A DNA stretch of 64,000 nt from Dryas octopetala (taxonomy: Eukaryota; Streptophyta; Magnoliopsida; Rosales; Rosaceae). The translations under genes and the position numbers were made by a program. Positions 30,778 through 42,874 of the stretch are shown here, piece by piece. The number at the start of each line of letters is the position of its first letter. The first letter of the stretch is position 1. The DNA lies in assembly GCA_963921425.1 (NCBI GenBank), contig OY992834.1, forward strand, positions 9,717,271 through 9,781,270, read 5' to 3'. The notes beneath the pieces are model-generated. The model made no database searches. It worked only from the letters and a program-made list of their open reading frames with translations, and was not told where the DNA came from.

Positions 30778-32846
30778 ATGGCGTCGATGATGGCCTTCAC
30801 GGACTGTTCGTCCTCCACCACGGCTCGGCTCCTCCCTTTCAAACACAACCCTCTCATCCTCCGCAGCAGCAACAACGGCGTCGTTTTCTTCCGCCGCCTC
30901 ATAAACCCCATCTCTCCCAGAAGCCTCTCCCTTCACTCCTCTTCTTCTTCACCGTCCCCAGTTCCCACCGGTACGCCTCTTATCCTTCTTATACATAGAT
31001 AGCAAAGCAGAGCTTGTTTTTATTCCCTGTAACATTTCTTCGAATATGTAGAAGCACATGAATAAACCCTTAGCTTGTTTCCATTTACAAATGGAAGTTG
31101 TAGTGGTGTCTGATTGATTCGTGTTGCAGGCTATTATTTATTTATTTTTTTATATATATATATTTTTTGTGGGGTTTTACATTACAAATCCTTGATGGGT
31201 ATTGAATATTCCAACTTACTTAGCAATTTTTCAATTTCTTTAATTTATTCATTGAAATTTACACTCTTTTTATCTATTTTACAGCTTCATTGGCTACTGA
31301 AACATCAGCCAAAGTGATCGATGGAAAAGCAGTTGCGAAGCAAATCAGAGACGAGATAACTGCTGAAGTGTCAAGGATGAAGGACGCAATTGGCGTAGTT
31401 CCGGGTTTAGCTGTTATTCTTGTTGGGGACAGGAAAGACTCTGCCACTTACGTGCGCAACAAGAAGAAGGCTTGTGAGTCTGTGGGGATTAAGTCTTTCG
31501 AAATGCGCTTGCCGGAGGATTGCACCGAACAAGAAGTGCTCAACTCCATCTCGGGATTCAATGATGATCCTTCAGTTCATGGCATCCTTGTCCAGTTACC
31601 TCTGCCATCTGTATGCCTCTAAATGTTAACTTTGCTTTCCCTTTGGTGAAATCTTGCTGAAATGAGTATATAAATAAAAGGTTATTCTAATGTTTTAAAG
31701 GTAAACTATTAATTTTGTATAAGTTTTCAAGTTCTTTATTCATCGCTTTTAGCCATTATTCTCTTTTGGTGAATAGAGAACTGTTGTTCATTGTTGATGC
31801 ATATTTTGTATTCCATATGATGCAATTCCAGGTTGTATTGCATAGTGGTTTCAAGGGTTAAATTAATTTTTAGTGTTTCTTGAGGATTTCATTATGTACA
31901 TGTTTTATGGACGTATCCTATGAATTAGATTAAGGGTATGCTTGGTTGCCCATGGATCTTGCATCCTTTTATCCTGATTTTGTTTTTAAAACATGATCTA
32001 TGAATCATTATGATGTTATGCAATTTTCATACTAGATGCATGTGGAGTTCATTATCACTTTACATGACCATGTAATATGTATGTGGATGTTCAAAATTAT
32101 TATTGCATTTGTACTGCCATGATTTATGACTAAGAATCTATCTGTTTCCATGTCTTTATTACTAGCATATGGATGAGCAAAACGTCTTAAATGCTGTTAG
32201 CATTGAGAAAGATGTGGATGGATTTCACCCGCTAAATATTGGTCGTCTTGCCATGCGTGGTAGGGAACCCTTGTTTGTTCCTTGTACGCCAAAAGGGTGC
32301 ATAGAGTTGTTGCATAGATATAGCATCACGATCAAAGGAAAGAGAGCAGTTGTAATTGGACGGAGCAATATTGTTGGGATGCCAGCTGCTTTGTTGCTAC
32401 AGGTGACATTCATTTGCCTATATAGTGAGATATTTATTTGTCTTCTTGAGCTAACTTGGTATTTAAATGTTGGTAGAGGGAAGATGCTACAGTCAGTATA
32501 GTCCATTCTCGAACCAAGAATCCCGAGGAGTTCACAAGACAAGCAGATATTATAATCTCAGCTGTAGGGCAGCCAAATATGGTGAGGGGTAGCTGGATTA
32601 AACCTGGTGCAGTAATTATTGATGTCGGAATCAATCCAGTTGAGGTGGGAAGGGCTTTGTTGGACTCTATTTTAGTTTATATCATGCTTAGCTGATTTTC
32701 CTCTAAAAATTGTGAACAGAAAATGAAGCATTGACTAGGTTGTTATTTATATTGGAATATCTTTGCTCTTAAAAGAATGAAATTTGATGACTTGGTCATG
32801 CCATGTGATGCTGCCTTTCAGTTTAATGTTTATGTAATGCATTTCT

Positions 32847-32890
<44 letters not shown>

Positions 32891-33184
32891 CTCTCTCTGT
32901 GTATCTCTCTCTATGAAACAAATTTGATGATTTGGTCATGCCATGTTGATGTTTCTTCTCATTCAAGGATATACAGGTTATTGAGCTCACATTGTGTGGG
33001 TATTTTTTGACAGGATGAGAAGAGCCCTCGAGGTTACCGGCTGGTTGGAGATGTTTGTTATGAGGAGGCCAGCCAGATTGCTTCAGCAATTACTCCAGTA
33101 CCTGGTGGAGTGGGTCCAATGACAATAGCAATGCTTCTCTCCAATACTCTTATATCAGCAAAAAGGGTACACAACTTCCAGTGA
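30778..33184 (+). CDS. FOLD4: Bifunctional methylenetetrahydrofolate dehydrogenase/cyclohydrolase, plastid type
   Basis: FolD interconverts 5,10-methylene-, 5,10-methenyl- and 10-formyl-tetrahydrofolate using NADP(H). Coding exons are 30778-30970, 31285-31610, 32166-32402, 32477-32644 and 33014-33184, giving 364 aa. The first 65 residues are Ser/Arg-rich with almost no acidic residues, as in a chloroplast transit peptide. This explains the excess over bacterial FolD (about 285 aa). Visible motifs are [15 protein letters not shown] with the YxxxK pair Tyr120/Lys124, the LVQLPLP segment at the end of exon 2, GRSNIVGMP (238-246, NADP site) and [10 protein letters not shown] (336-345). The Met at 30778 is preferred over Met 4, since both give the same targeting region. 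The gene ends about 0.8 kb before the convergent taspase gene. Confidence 0.95.
32851..32913. repeat. (CT)n microsatellite in FolD intron 4
   Basis: About 16 CT units followed by short CTCTCTGTGTAT repeats. Confidence 0.9.
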
Positions 33185-33732
33185 GATTCAGAATGCTGCT
33201 ATAGGCAAAGATCTCCACTAAAATTCAGTTCGAGAAGCCATCTAAACCTTGATCCTGAGGCAGCTCAGTTTTTTGTTAGTTGTCACTATTTGAAATCGTG
33301 AGATTTTTTTAAGTCAGAGTTCAAAGATTTCTCTTTTTATTTTTTGGGTCAAAAGAGTCTGAAGCATCTTGGTTGGACTGTACTAATGTATTTATGGTGG
33401 AAGAAAGATGAAGCAGAGGCTCCGTGTTTAGGACTAGGGACGCTGATAACGCATCCCCCCTTCCCTTTTCATTAATCAGGAATGGGGATTGAATGGGGAT
33501 TGCAGCCTTGATGTTATAAGTGCAATGTTCTTGGTCCAGACTTTGTAAGTACCTCCTTAAAGATAATATAAATGAGTTTATTCATGTTTGTTTCTTCTCT
33601 TTTGTAGAATTGGTAGCCGATTGGAACCCATTTATGGTACATTGCCGTACTGTTTAATATAGATCATAGTGCAATGTATGTCACGCAAATCACAAATTTT
33701 ATATGAACTGCTGATACAACTCACAGAAGAGC

Positions 33733-33792
<60 letters not shown>

Positions 33793-33994
33793 GCTATATA
33801 AAAAAAAAAAAAAAACAATGTAACATCAAAATGTGGTTTGGTTTGACAAGGAAATAGCAGTAGGACAGTAGCCAGCTAAATCCAGGATCAGGACTGTCTA
33901 AATTTTGGAATACAAGAAGTAACCAATTGAGAGAGATGACCTTCTACATCCAAACGTGTGGCCAGAATCAATAATATTACAGACAGGATTACAG
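33185..33994. other. Convergent intergenic region between FolD and taspase
   Basis: This contains the 3' UTRs of both genes and a (CT)n run of about 26 units at 33737-33790, followed by a poly-A tract. No gene is seen. Confidence 0.6.
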
Positions 33995-36900
33995 TCACAT
34001 AAGCGTTTCACCGGAAAGATCAATTCGTGCCTCAAAATGGTCTACTCCAGTCTTGCTTTGCAATTTTGTCCTCCTAAGAATTGAAACCTGCAAGATGGAA
34101 AAAATTTACTCTGCAATTTCAAATTGATGTAAAACAACAATTCATGAATAATCACAAAATGAGAGCTTTCAATTACTAAAAATTCAAGCAGGGGAAGAAA
34201 ATAGTAATAAAAGACCAAACAGACTAAACCTTAGGCCGCTCCATAGAACTTCCAAAATACCCTATTCCAAAGGATAAGGAAGAGTAGGCAGCTGCAATCT
34301 CTATAGCTTTCAACTTTGGAGAACATCCTGAAACCTAAAGCAACACATAAACATAAAATTCTTTCAGCCAAACTAGCACACATTAATTCTAGCTTGGAAC
34401 TCACCATTATGGGAGCATCAGCTTGCACAAGTAGAATCCCGGCACTTCTATCAGTAAAATTTTGATTACTTTCTTGAACAACAGAGCGTAGAACTTTCAG
34501 GCAAGCAGAGGCAGGACCTGCCTGTGAACTAAGCAATGAATATGACTGGGTCAGGTTCATATACTGGGCTTATGCGAACAAGATTAGACATGCTATGTAA
34601 ACTAAGCAATTGATAGACATGGTAGGCAAGCCCAACTGATGTTCTACACATCTAATTATAACTTGGAAGAATCATGCTGTGTGTTTGCGTGTGCATGAGA
34701 GAGAGAGAGAGAGGCTGCTTGATTTTGAAACTTCAAGTTAAGGAAAAACATTTTAAAGTTATATAGGCCAAACATACAGTGACAAAGAGACACAGCACTC
34801 ACGAGCTGCAAATCCTTTCATTAGATACTCTCCAGCACCACTTACACAACAGCCAACTATACATGGAGCCCCAAAAAGACCTTTGGAGGATGCCCAACAG
34901 CCTGAACCATGCATTGCTGCTAACCCCACACGCCCACCAACCTGTATTTTTTTTTTAATACAATCAGCCTGTAAGATTATTATTCACTACAAACAGATGA
35001 CAAACGAAAGAGTGCAAATTATTAAAACCATCCCTCACCTTCACTGCAATACCTCCACTTGAGGCACCGGATGCTATTTTTCCTTCACTGTCCACGCAAA
35101 TCACTCCAACAGTGTCCATGATGCAATCCTCTTCATCCTCATTTCTCTTCAAGGAATCACATGATTGAGCTTCTGACTCTAAAACATAGATGCAACCATC
35201 AGTCAGAAAGAATACATGATATGAAGTGCAGGTATATCAATGTATTTTTCCCAATTTGTAAAACCAGTTCAGGATCAGGAAACATAGACATGTAGATCAT
35301 ATGTTGCACTCAACATAATATCAGCTGTGAAAGGGAAGGAATTGATCTGTTTGACAACAAAAAGTGATGACATACCTGATATTTCAGCAGCCTCTCGAGG
35401 ACTACAAGAAAGTCCGACAGCAGAAATTTCTGTCTTTGCTTTTTCATTATCTACCATTGCTTTGTACTTTTTCCATTGTGCTTTTGCCCTTTCTGTCACC
35501 AGCCACTGTTTTGAAATACGAGAGGTCAATTGATCCAATAGGAAAGAAATTTTGGTTGGAACATCAGAAGCCCTTGAAATTGTAAAATTAGCACATTCAA
35601 GAAGATATGTCCCTCTCTCTCTCTCCCTCTCACACACACACGGTTAACATAAGCAAACAAAAAACAAAGATTATTTGATTGAGATGAAATTGAAGTAATT
35701 GGTCAAAAATTTTTGGTAGAAAAACTAGAACAAATTACCTCATCCGCAGCTGCTGTGCTTGCTGGCAAAGCAATGCCCTTGGACTTTGCCCATATGTGGG
35801 CACCTTCACCAGCCAGGAAGCTACACAACAAAAAATCTGCTCCATTAGTAAATTATAAGGGAAAATGAAAGAGGAAAAGGAATCTATTACGACTTACAAA
35901 TATTTAAGAGATAAAATTATAGGACGAAAATAAGGTGAAGACAATGATAAGATTAAGACAGCTATAATAGTCTGATTAAGAGAGATGAATTAGTACATGG
36001 GAGGTATTCGTCCCAACAGAGAGGATCCTATCAGTTGCTCCTTGGCCAGTAAAGCAGCAACCTGGATGGGGTTTTTGACACCTGGTCTACAGCATATGCA
36101 AGGGATATTCATTAACATAAGGGAAAATTTATAGTATAAATGACTATGGAAATCCCAATATGTTAGCAGAGTCAGATAAAACAAGCAGTTTCCAGAGAGA
36201 CAATATCATTGAAAAACGCTAATAAAACATTGTGATATTCAGCCATGAGAAAACCTGGCAGTGCTCCAACAGCTCCAAATGCTCCGGAGCTTCCGTCCAT
36301 AATACTGGCATCACATTCTACACGACCATCTTCAGTCAAATTGGAGCCTCGGCCCGCATTCGTGCAAGGGTCATCCTTTAGGGAAATAATTTGATTCAAA
36401 ACAGAATCAATAAACAATACATGATATGATAGGCAACAAAAGTGCTCTCACAGAAAGGGAAGAGGCTTCCATCAACAACCTCTCCACAATTCCATATTTA
36501 CAAAGAAAATTAAGAGGCAAAATATCTACTCTGAAACTTGACCTTCCTCTTAAGAAGCACTCTATTCTAGATACATGGACTTAATTGTCTGAAGTTCTCT
36601 GGAAAATTTATACAACTCCAAAAGTACACTTCCATAGCAGTGATAGCACCAAAGTTAAATCATTAAAAACCATACAATCCTCCACAAACTGCCATGGATA
36701 AATCTTTCTACATACACAATGGTAACTCTTGCATAAGAAGAAAGGCAAAATTATTAAATCCCACACACACTACTTGCAAACATGCATGTTCACATAGCTA
36801 ACATTTCGATTACGCAGCACCAAATTATGAATTTCTACCTATTAAAAACAGCATCATTAAAAATAGTTTTTTTTTAAACTCAGTTAAATAGATATCTACA

Positions 36901-37351
36901 AAGAGAAAATATACCTCCAAGACTTGAATAGCTGCCGTAACAGCATCTATGCATCTACCAGAACCCTGAATGAAGCAAAAGAACAAAAAAGAGAAATATA
37001 GATAAGCTTGCTGTATAACCGCATCACCAAACCAAACTTTTCATCCAAATCAAATTCTAAAAAGCCCATTGATCAATGCTTTCAAGTATTTACTTTTCCT
37101 TCTCTATTCCCGTCAGATTTTCTAGGAAGCCAAACATGAACTGAAAGTGAAAAGATACAAAATAAATGTGCGAAGTGTGATAGAGAGACCTGGCGGAGAA
37201 CTGAAACGGCGGCGAGGCAAGCGCCTTTCATGGCGGACCGGAGGGCCTTCTCGTTGGAAGGCGCATGGTATCCCGCGCCGACATGAACCGCCACGAAGAA
37301 TCTATCGTTTTCGTCTTCTTCTTGTGTTTGGTTAGCAGCAGCCATGGACAT
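33995..37351 (-). CDS. TASP1: Threonine aspartase (taspase-1-like), Ntn-hydrolase
   Basis: This is a type 2 asparaginase-family threonine protease, made as an inactive chain that cleaves itself before a catalytic threonine. Exons (minus strand, 5' to 3'): 37190-37351, 36915-36965, 36255-36375, 35997-36081, 35739-35820, 35376-35505, 35039-35178, 34778-34941, 34405-34528, 34230-34334, 33995-34087. Joined: 418 aa, close to the 420 aa of the human enzyme. Visible motifs are VHVGAGYH at residues 22-29, [13 protein letters not shown] in exon 3, [10 protein letters not shown] with the expected nucleophile at about Thr233, SGASSGGIA, and GSGCWA in exon 8. For exon 8, donor GTATGT at 34777 is chosen because it yields [18 protein letters not shown], the family pattern; an earlier GTGAGT would not. 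The plant substrate is not known to me. Confidence 0.95.
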
Positions 37352-38148
37352 GGACTGAGAGACTGACGGAGCTAAACGCAGCGTTTCAGTGTCTGATTCA
37401 CTGCTTCTTACTTTCTTAGTTCTCAGCTACGTTAGTTAGGCAGTGTTATTGTTCATTGTTCAGCTGTTGCGTGCTTTCCATAGTTTAGAACACTTTTCGT
37501 TTTTATTGTTTATTTCTATTTCTTTGCACTTTTTTCTTTTTCAATATCTTTCTATGTCAAAGTTACATTTTCTAAAAACCAAAGAGAACATATTTTTTTT
37601 ATCTGTTTGTCTCATGTATTAGATGAGATTGCACTCTTAAGGAAAGTAAGCAACGTGTTGATATGTAAAGTGTAGAAGCTCTCTCAAATTGGTATTGTGC
37701 AATTTATAAATTTTAATGTAGTTAGGTTTGAGAATGACTTGAATTACAATCTTTTGCTAAGGGTCTTGATTGGTTTATAACTTTTTGCTGCACCAATATT
37801 CCAACTGCATCACATAAGAATTGGTTTATATAACTCTGTATGTATGTCGGAGGTGAGAACAAATCTAAATAGGGCATACCAATAAAGAAGCAATGTGAAC
37901 AGAGAAAAAAGAGTGAAGAATGCCTCCAAAGAAAGATTTAAATATAAAGGCAACCGTGGTAACAAAAATACAATGCAAAAACAATACGCAATTTCTCAGC
38001 CAACATATTTGCGTCTATAATATTACACATTTCAGATATCTTAACATTTATTCTCAAATATAGAATTACAAATTACATATAACTTTTTCCTCTTGCTATA
38101 AAAGTGGGCATATAATTTAAACCCAAGATGTTGGCTCGATAACAGGGA
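37352..38148. other. Intergenic between taspase start and PMM 3' end
   Basis: Taspase promoter region and PMM 3' UTR. AT-rich, with no supported ORF. Confidence 0.5.
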
Positions 38149-40936
38149 TCAGCTCAGGAAGAGATCTTTACACTGCTTCACTGTATCTTCAGGGCTGGTA
38201 ACTGCAAAGGAGTAGAGCATACATATATATCCTTAATATGTCCAAGCTTGTCACGACTCCATAAATGTTGGAAATTTGAATGTAAGCACTAATCAATGAT
38301 GACACAAGCATAAGTAACTTGAACCTGAGATTTAGAGCTTACCTGTATGACCCACAGTTCGTTCAGATTCATAAATTTCATGGTCATTTCCTCCCTGCAG
38401 AAAATGAAACTCATAAGTCTTAGCACGGCCCAAACAAAGAAAGGTTGAAATGTAAAACATAAAACATGAACCAACAACTTATGAATTAATAGAAAAGGGC
38501 ACTATCAAAATGGTAACACGTAAGTCATAACGTAGTGGAAGAGAGTTAAAGCCATGAGATTATGGACTAACCTTGTAAGTTTTGTCACCAAAGAAATGGA
38601 TTTCTTGAAAATCATCTAGGTATCTCAAGCAGTATGTCTTGTCCCAACCTTGAGGGAAAACCTGTGACAAGCATTGTAAACCATAATGAATTTCAAAAGA
38701 AGTCCCAACCACCTTTTACTAGACTATTCCAAGAATTGACAAACAAAAGTAAATAAATAATGGACTGATCCAAGAATCATCTAAGCATAAATGAATATCA
38801 ACTATATCACTTACATCAAAGCTTATCTGTCCTCCTATGGAAAATGTCAGGTTAAGGTGAGCAAACTTCTCACGAAGGACTGAAACCATTTTTGGGCGTA
38901 TGTTGTGAATCTGCACATCATCTTTCAAGTTATATACAAATGAAAGGAGAATCTTTAATTCTTTATCATTTAAAATTTAAAAAAACTCACAATTTAATTT
39001 TTGGATTTAAGTATCTAACCTTGTCATATTTTTCATATTCGACCCTTTCTTCTTGGCTACAGTTTCGCCCAATTGGTGATACATTAAGCATCCCACTTCG
39101 GAACTCGATAAATGTACCCCTACAGTTATAATTAACAATAAAAGTATAAGTTTACTATAAATAACTTAAGAATTAACAAGGCTTCCACTCCACTAACCTC
39201 TTTATTGGTATGTCCAAGTCAGCAATATAATGAAGTGTAAAATTGATAAATTCCTGCAAAATTTATTCAAATACATCACAAATTTATCTCAAGAACAATT
39301 TGATTAAGGTTCCAGGTGCTTTGTGCATGCAGTGTTTGAGACTACTTTAGGTATCTTTCAAGTAAGGAATTTTAGAGCGTCATATCATACAACAGAGGAT
39401 GGGTTTTACCTTGAGCTTCTCGTCTCCAAGAAATGTCTTCAAGCTCTACAGAGTGAAAAATGTAAAACCCATCAACTTGGAATATTTATCAAATTAAGAA
39501 ACAAATAAACATATGGAGGGAAAAAGGAGAAAGAATACAAAATACTGTCATGGATCCTATCAGAAACAAATAATGGTTAGTGAGCACCTATAACCCAGCC
39601 AAAGGCATTTCAGAGTCTCAGACTCAGGTGGAAGTGCCCAAGAATTTCAAACTGTAATGGAGGAATAAAATAAGATGACAATGAGGTGAAACATAAATAT
39701 GGACCATGAATTTACTCCACCAATGCTCAAAGCATCTGCTTGTTTTCAACCATAAATTGGGCCAGCAAAGGATCATGAATTTGCTCCATCAAAGCATCCT
39801 TCTGGTTTGATGCTTAAGAATATGAACTTTCACACGATTGATTCATATTATATCACAAAACATCACTTTTAATCAGGACACTGTATGAATGTGACAACTT
39901 GTTTCTATTGTCATACTAAGCTGTATAATACCTGGGTGCCAATGAGCTTCCCATCTTTGTGAGCCACAAGACCATTCTCAGAAAATACATAATCATGGTC
40001 ATCAAGAACTGAAAAGACAAAGGTACAGTTAATAGACATAATCACATGGAATTTGAAAACAGTAAAATAGACAGCTGTGCATGTGGCCACAATATTTATC
40101 AAGGACTAATATCAAAAAGATATCTAAGAGTTAAAGGAAAAAGGAACAGGTTATCAACCTTCAGCACATATTGTGCTATGAAGTCGATCTAAAGCCAATA
40201 ATAGATACAACCAAACAATTTCAATTGCATCTAACACACAAAAATATATGAATTTTGCTTAAATCCAATAATTTTTTTTTTTTTTGGTAAGAAAGCTAAA
40301 ACACTCAAACTCCTTGACTGTCAAGATCCAACATAAACAAATTGAATTCGACATAAATAATGAGTAAAAATGCAAACTTGAGCTTCAACAACTAAAACGT
40401 GAATTGATGGATCATATGCATCTACAATATTCAAGACATCTGGAGTTACTTGTTACATTTTCTAGAAGCAAAGAGTATACACCTGTCTTTCCAAGCTGCT
40501 CTGTTATCTTAGAAAGGTCAGATCCTCCCACAATGCCCACTGTAACAACCTGCACTTCAACAAGGCTTTGATCATCCCCGGTGCGAAAAAAAAAAAATAC
40601 AAAAAATGTACACTTTCACGATAACAGGATACGTACCTTTCTAAGTTCTCGCATGAATCCTAACATTTCTGGAGTAACCACCTAGGATTCGAGTGAAACA
40701 TATTCAACAGAGATATTTTCACGAACAAAATAATGCATAAGCTGATTAAGAAATCTAAAAAGTTAAGTCTTCCAAATTGATAACCCCATATAATAAACTG
40801 GAATATAAGATCCTAATTAAAAAATAAATTTCAATTTGAGAGGAAAATAAAAATCAGAGATTTATACCTGTCTTGGACCAGTGAGAGTCCCATCAACATC
40901 AAACAAGGCAATCAAACCAGACTTCCTAACAGCCAT
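38149..40936 (-). CDS. PMM: Phosphomannomutase
   Basis: This converts mannose-6-phosphate to mannose-1-phosphate in the cytosol, feeding GDP-mannose, N-glycan and ascorbate synthesis. Exons (minus strand): 40868-40936, 40637-40681, 40483-40549, 39932-40008, 39410-39445, 39198-39253, 39020-39119, 38815-38910, 38572-38661, 38343-38394, 38149-38201. They join to exactly 246 aa, the standard plant PMM length. Visible are the HAD-phosphatase nucleophile motif DVDGT (residues 13-17), [25 protein letters not shown], the cap region segment [28 protein letters not shown] and FFGDKT near the C-terminus. All junctions are GT-AG and in frame. Confidence 0.97.
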
Positions 40937-40955
40937 TTACTCAAAATCTGATTTT

Positions 40956-41480
40956 CCTGCCACCAAATTCACAAAACCACAATGCTCAATTAACAAATTC
41001 AATCTTTTGATCAATGATTTCAAAAGCTGTGTAAGGCAGCTTGTCAAAATGGAGCCTTTGGTTGGAGACTGGAATTCCAAACTGGAAAAAGAATTGTAAA
41101 ACTAAAAATTACCCAGATGTTAAAAAGCATTAAGATCCCCAACCCAATACTTTTCTTCTTAAGATTACAGTGTTTTGACAATGCATTTGATTGAATGAGG
41201 CCTAGATTGTAAACTAAAGCACCAAACAATTAACAACCGAAAAAACCCAAAAGAAAAAACCGAATTTAAATGAACCAAATGAGTACAAGATTCAGACGGA
41301 AAGAGATTTTACAATTTCTAGCATTAGTGAATGGAAAATTGTAAATAAATATGTGAATGAATAAAAGAAAATACAGAAAAGAAGAAGGCTTTACCTTGTA
41401 ATTGGGTTAATGTGAAGGAGAGTGCAGGTTGAATGAGAGCTACGAAATGGGAAGTTGAGCAGCACAGAGTTTGAAGCAGA
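40956..41480 (-). promoter_or_regulatory. 5' UTR of PMM with an intron
   Basis: A donor CAAG/GTAAAG at 41394 and an acceptor GGCAG/GAAAAT at 40957 bound a probable leader intron of about 440 bases. The leader exon lies at about 41395-41480. Splice sites are visible; use is inferred. Confidence 0.55.
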
Positions 41481-42874
41481 TCTCAATGGCGGAACTTGGG
41501 ATTATATAAGGTTGGTTACACACTCCTCTCGTTCGTAAGTCTTGTATTTTGTTTTAGGCGAAATACACGTACGTCATCGTACGAATGACGTTTCCCTTTA
41601 TATTTTGTGGAGGGGTAAAACTTGAGAGTTGACTTGAGGTTTTTAGATCTGGGTTGAGATCTGTGCAAAAGTGGAAAAGTGCCTAAGAAATGAATATGCT
41701 AAGAATCATATTTTCTTGTCAAGATAATGTGATAGTTAATGTGTATGCAATTATGCATTATATCAATTATAATTATAAATCGTTAATTAATGCATTAACT
41801 GAATAACTGTAACATTACATAATAAATTAATATGAAAAGTTTGTATTTACAATAAAATAAAAAAGTGCAATGACTTTCATATTACATCATCATGTTAACA
41901 TGACAGTAATACTACCATCAATTATATGAGTCGTGTTAACATCTAATAGTGCGGGTTGGGTTAGAGCTTGGGCCTTATAAGGTAGGCCCAGGATTGCAGA
42001 CATCATGAGCTTGGCCCAGTTCCAGTTAGTTGTACCTTCCAAAATCAAGTGGTTTTCCTCTGAAGAGAACCCACTGGATGTGGCCATTGGCATCTTGTTA
42101 AGAAGCATCCACAAGTGGTTGAAGCATATTCTCAGTCCGGAGTGATGAGCAATAAACGTGAAGATAGTTTAGTTAGCATTCACTTTCAGTACATTTTGCT
42201 TTTATTTTGGTAGGAAACTTCTTTCTTTGTTTTTTTTATCATGACTGAATGTTACATTTTCTTGGTGCTATTGGGGAGGCAACTTCTCAACAACAGGCAT
42301 GACTTAACTGTTTTTGGTTCATTCTGGCCTTGGCTATTTCCACCATATTTAAAGCTTTTCCTTTCCTTTTTTCCATACTCCATTAATGGAATATTTATTG
42401 GGCAGTGGCACATTCAAAGAAGGGAACAGCACACTCTGATTAGTCATACACATTGTATGTACAAATTGTACATGCTTTTTTTTTTTTTTTTAAATCTCAA
42501 ATATCCGTTCCACATACTTAATCATAAGTTGCTAACTTGCTATGCAAGTCACTTACATGAGATGGAACAATTTTATCACCTAAACCTCAAATTGCAGAAT
42601 GTACATTACCTTACATCAGCTAAACTTATTCATATTGCAAAATAATCATATATAGTCCCTAGGGATGTGATCACTCAAATAACCCTATAACATAAGTCCC
42701 TCAACTTCATACATAACACTGTAAAGTCATGTATTTCAAATGGTCTTATCACATTGAGAATCCATGGTTTTATTTCAAATAGTCTTATCACATTGGGAAT
42801 CCAAAATGTTGTACATAAACTATTGAGGATCATTATTCGTGAAATATAGAAAGGGCCTCTGTAATCACATATAC
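41480..42874. other. Intergenic between PMM and the SDR array
   Basis: This holds the PMM promoter and the 3' flank of SDR1. The segment 42300-42720 recurs downstream of SDR2 (51045-51490). Shared strings include GGTTCATT(C/A)TGGCCTTGGCT and GGAATATTTAT. It therefore belongs to the duplicated unit. No gene is seen. Confidence 0.6.

Noticed and set aside
34802..34803. GTGAGT donor for taspase exon 8
   Set aside because: It would drop the conserved RECC-SLSLSQAGP junction. The GTATGT donor at 34777 gives the correct family sequence and frame.
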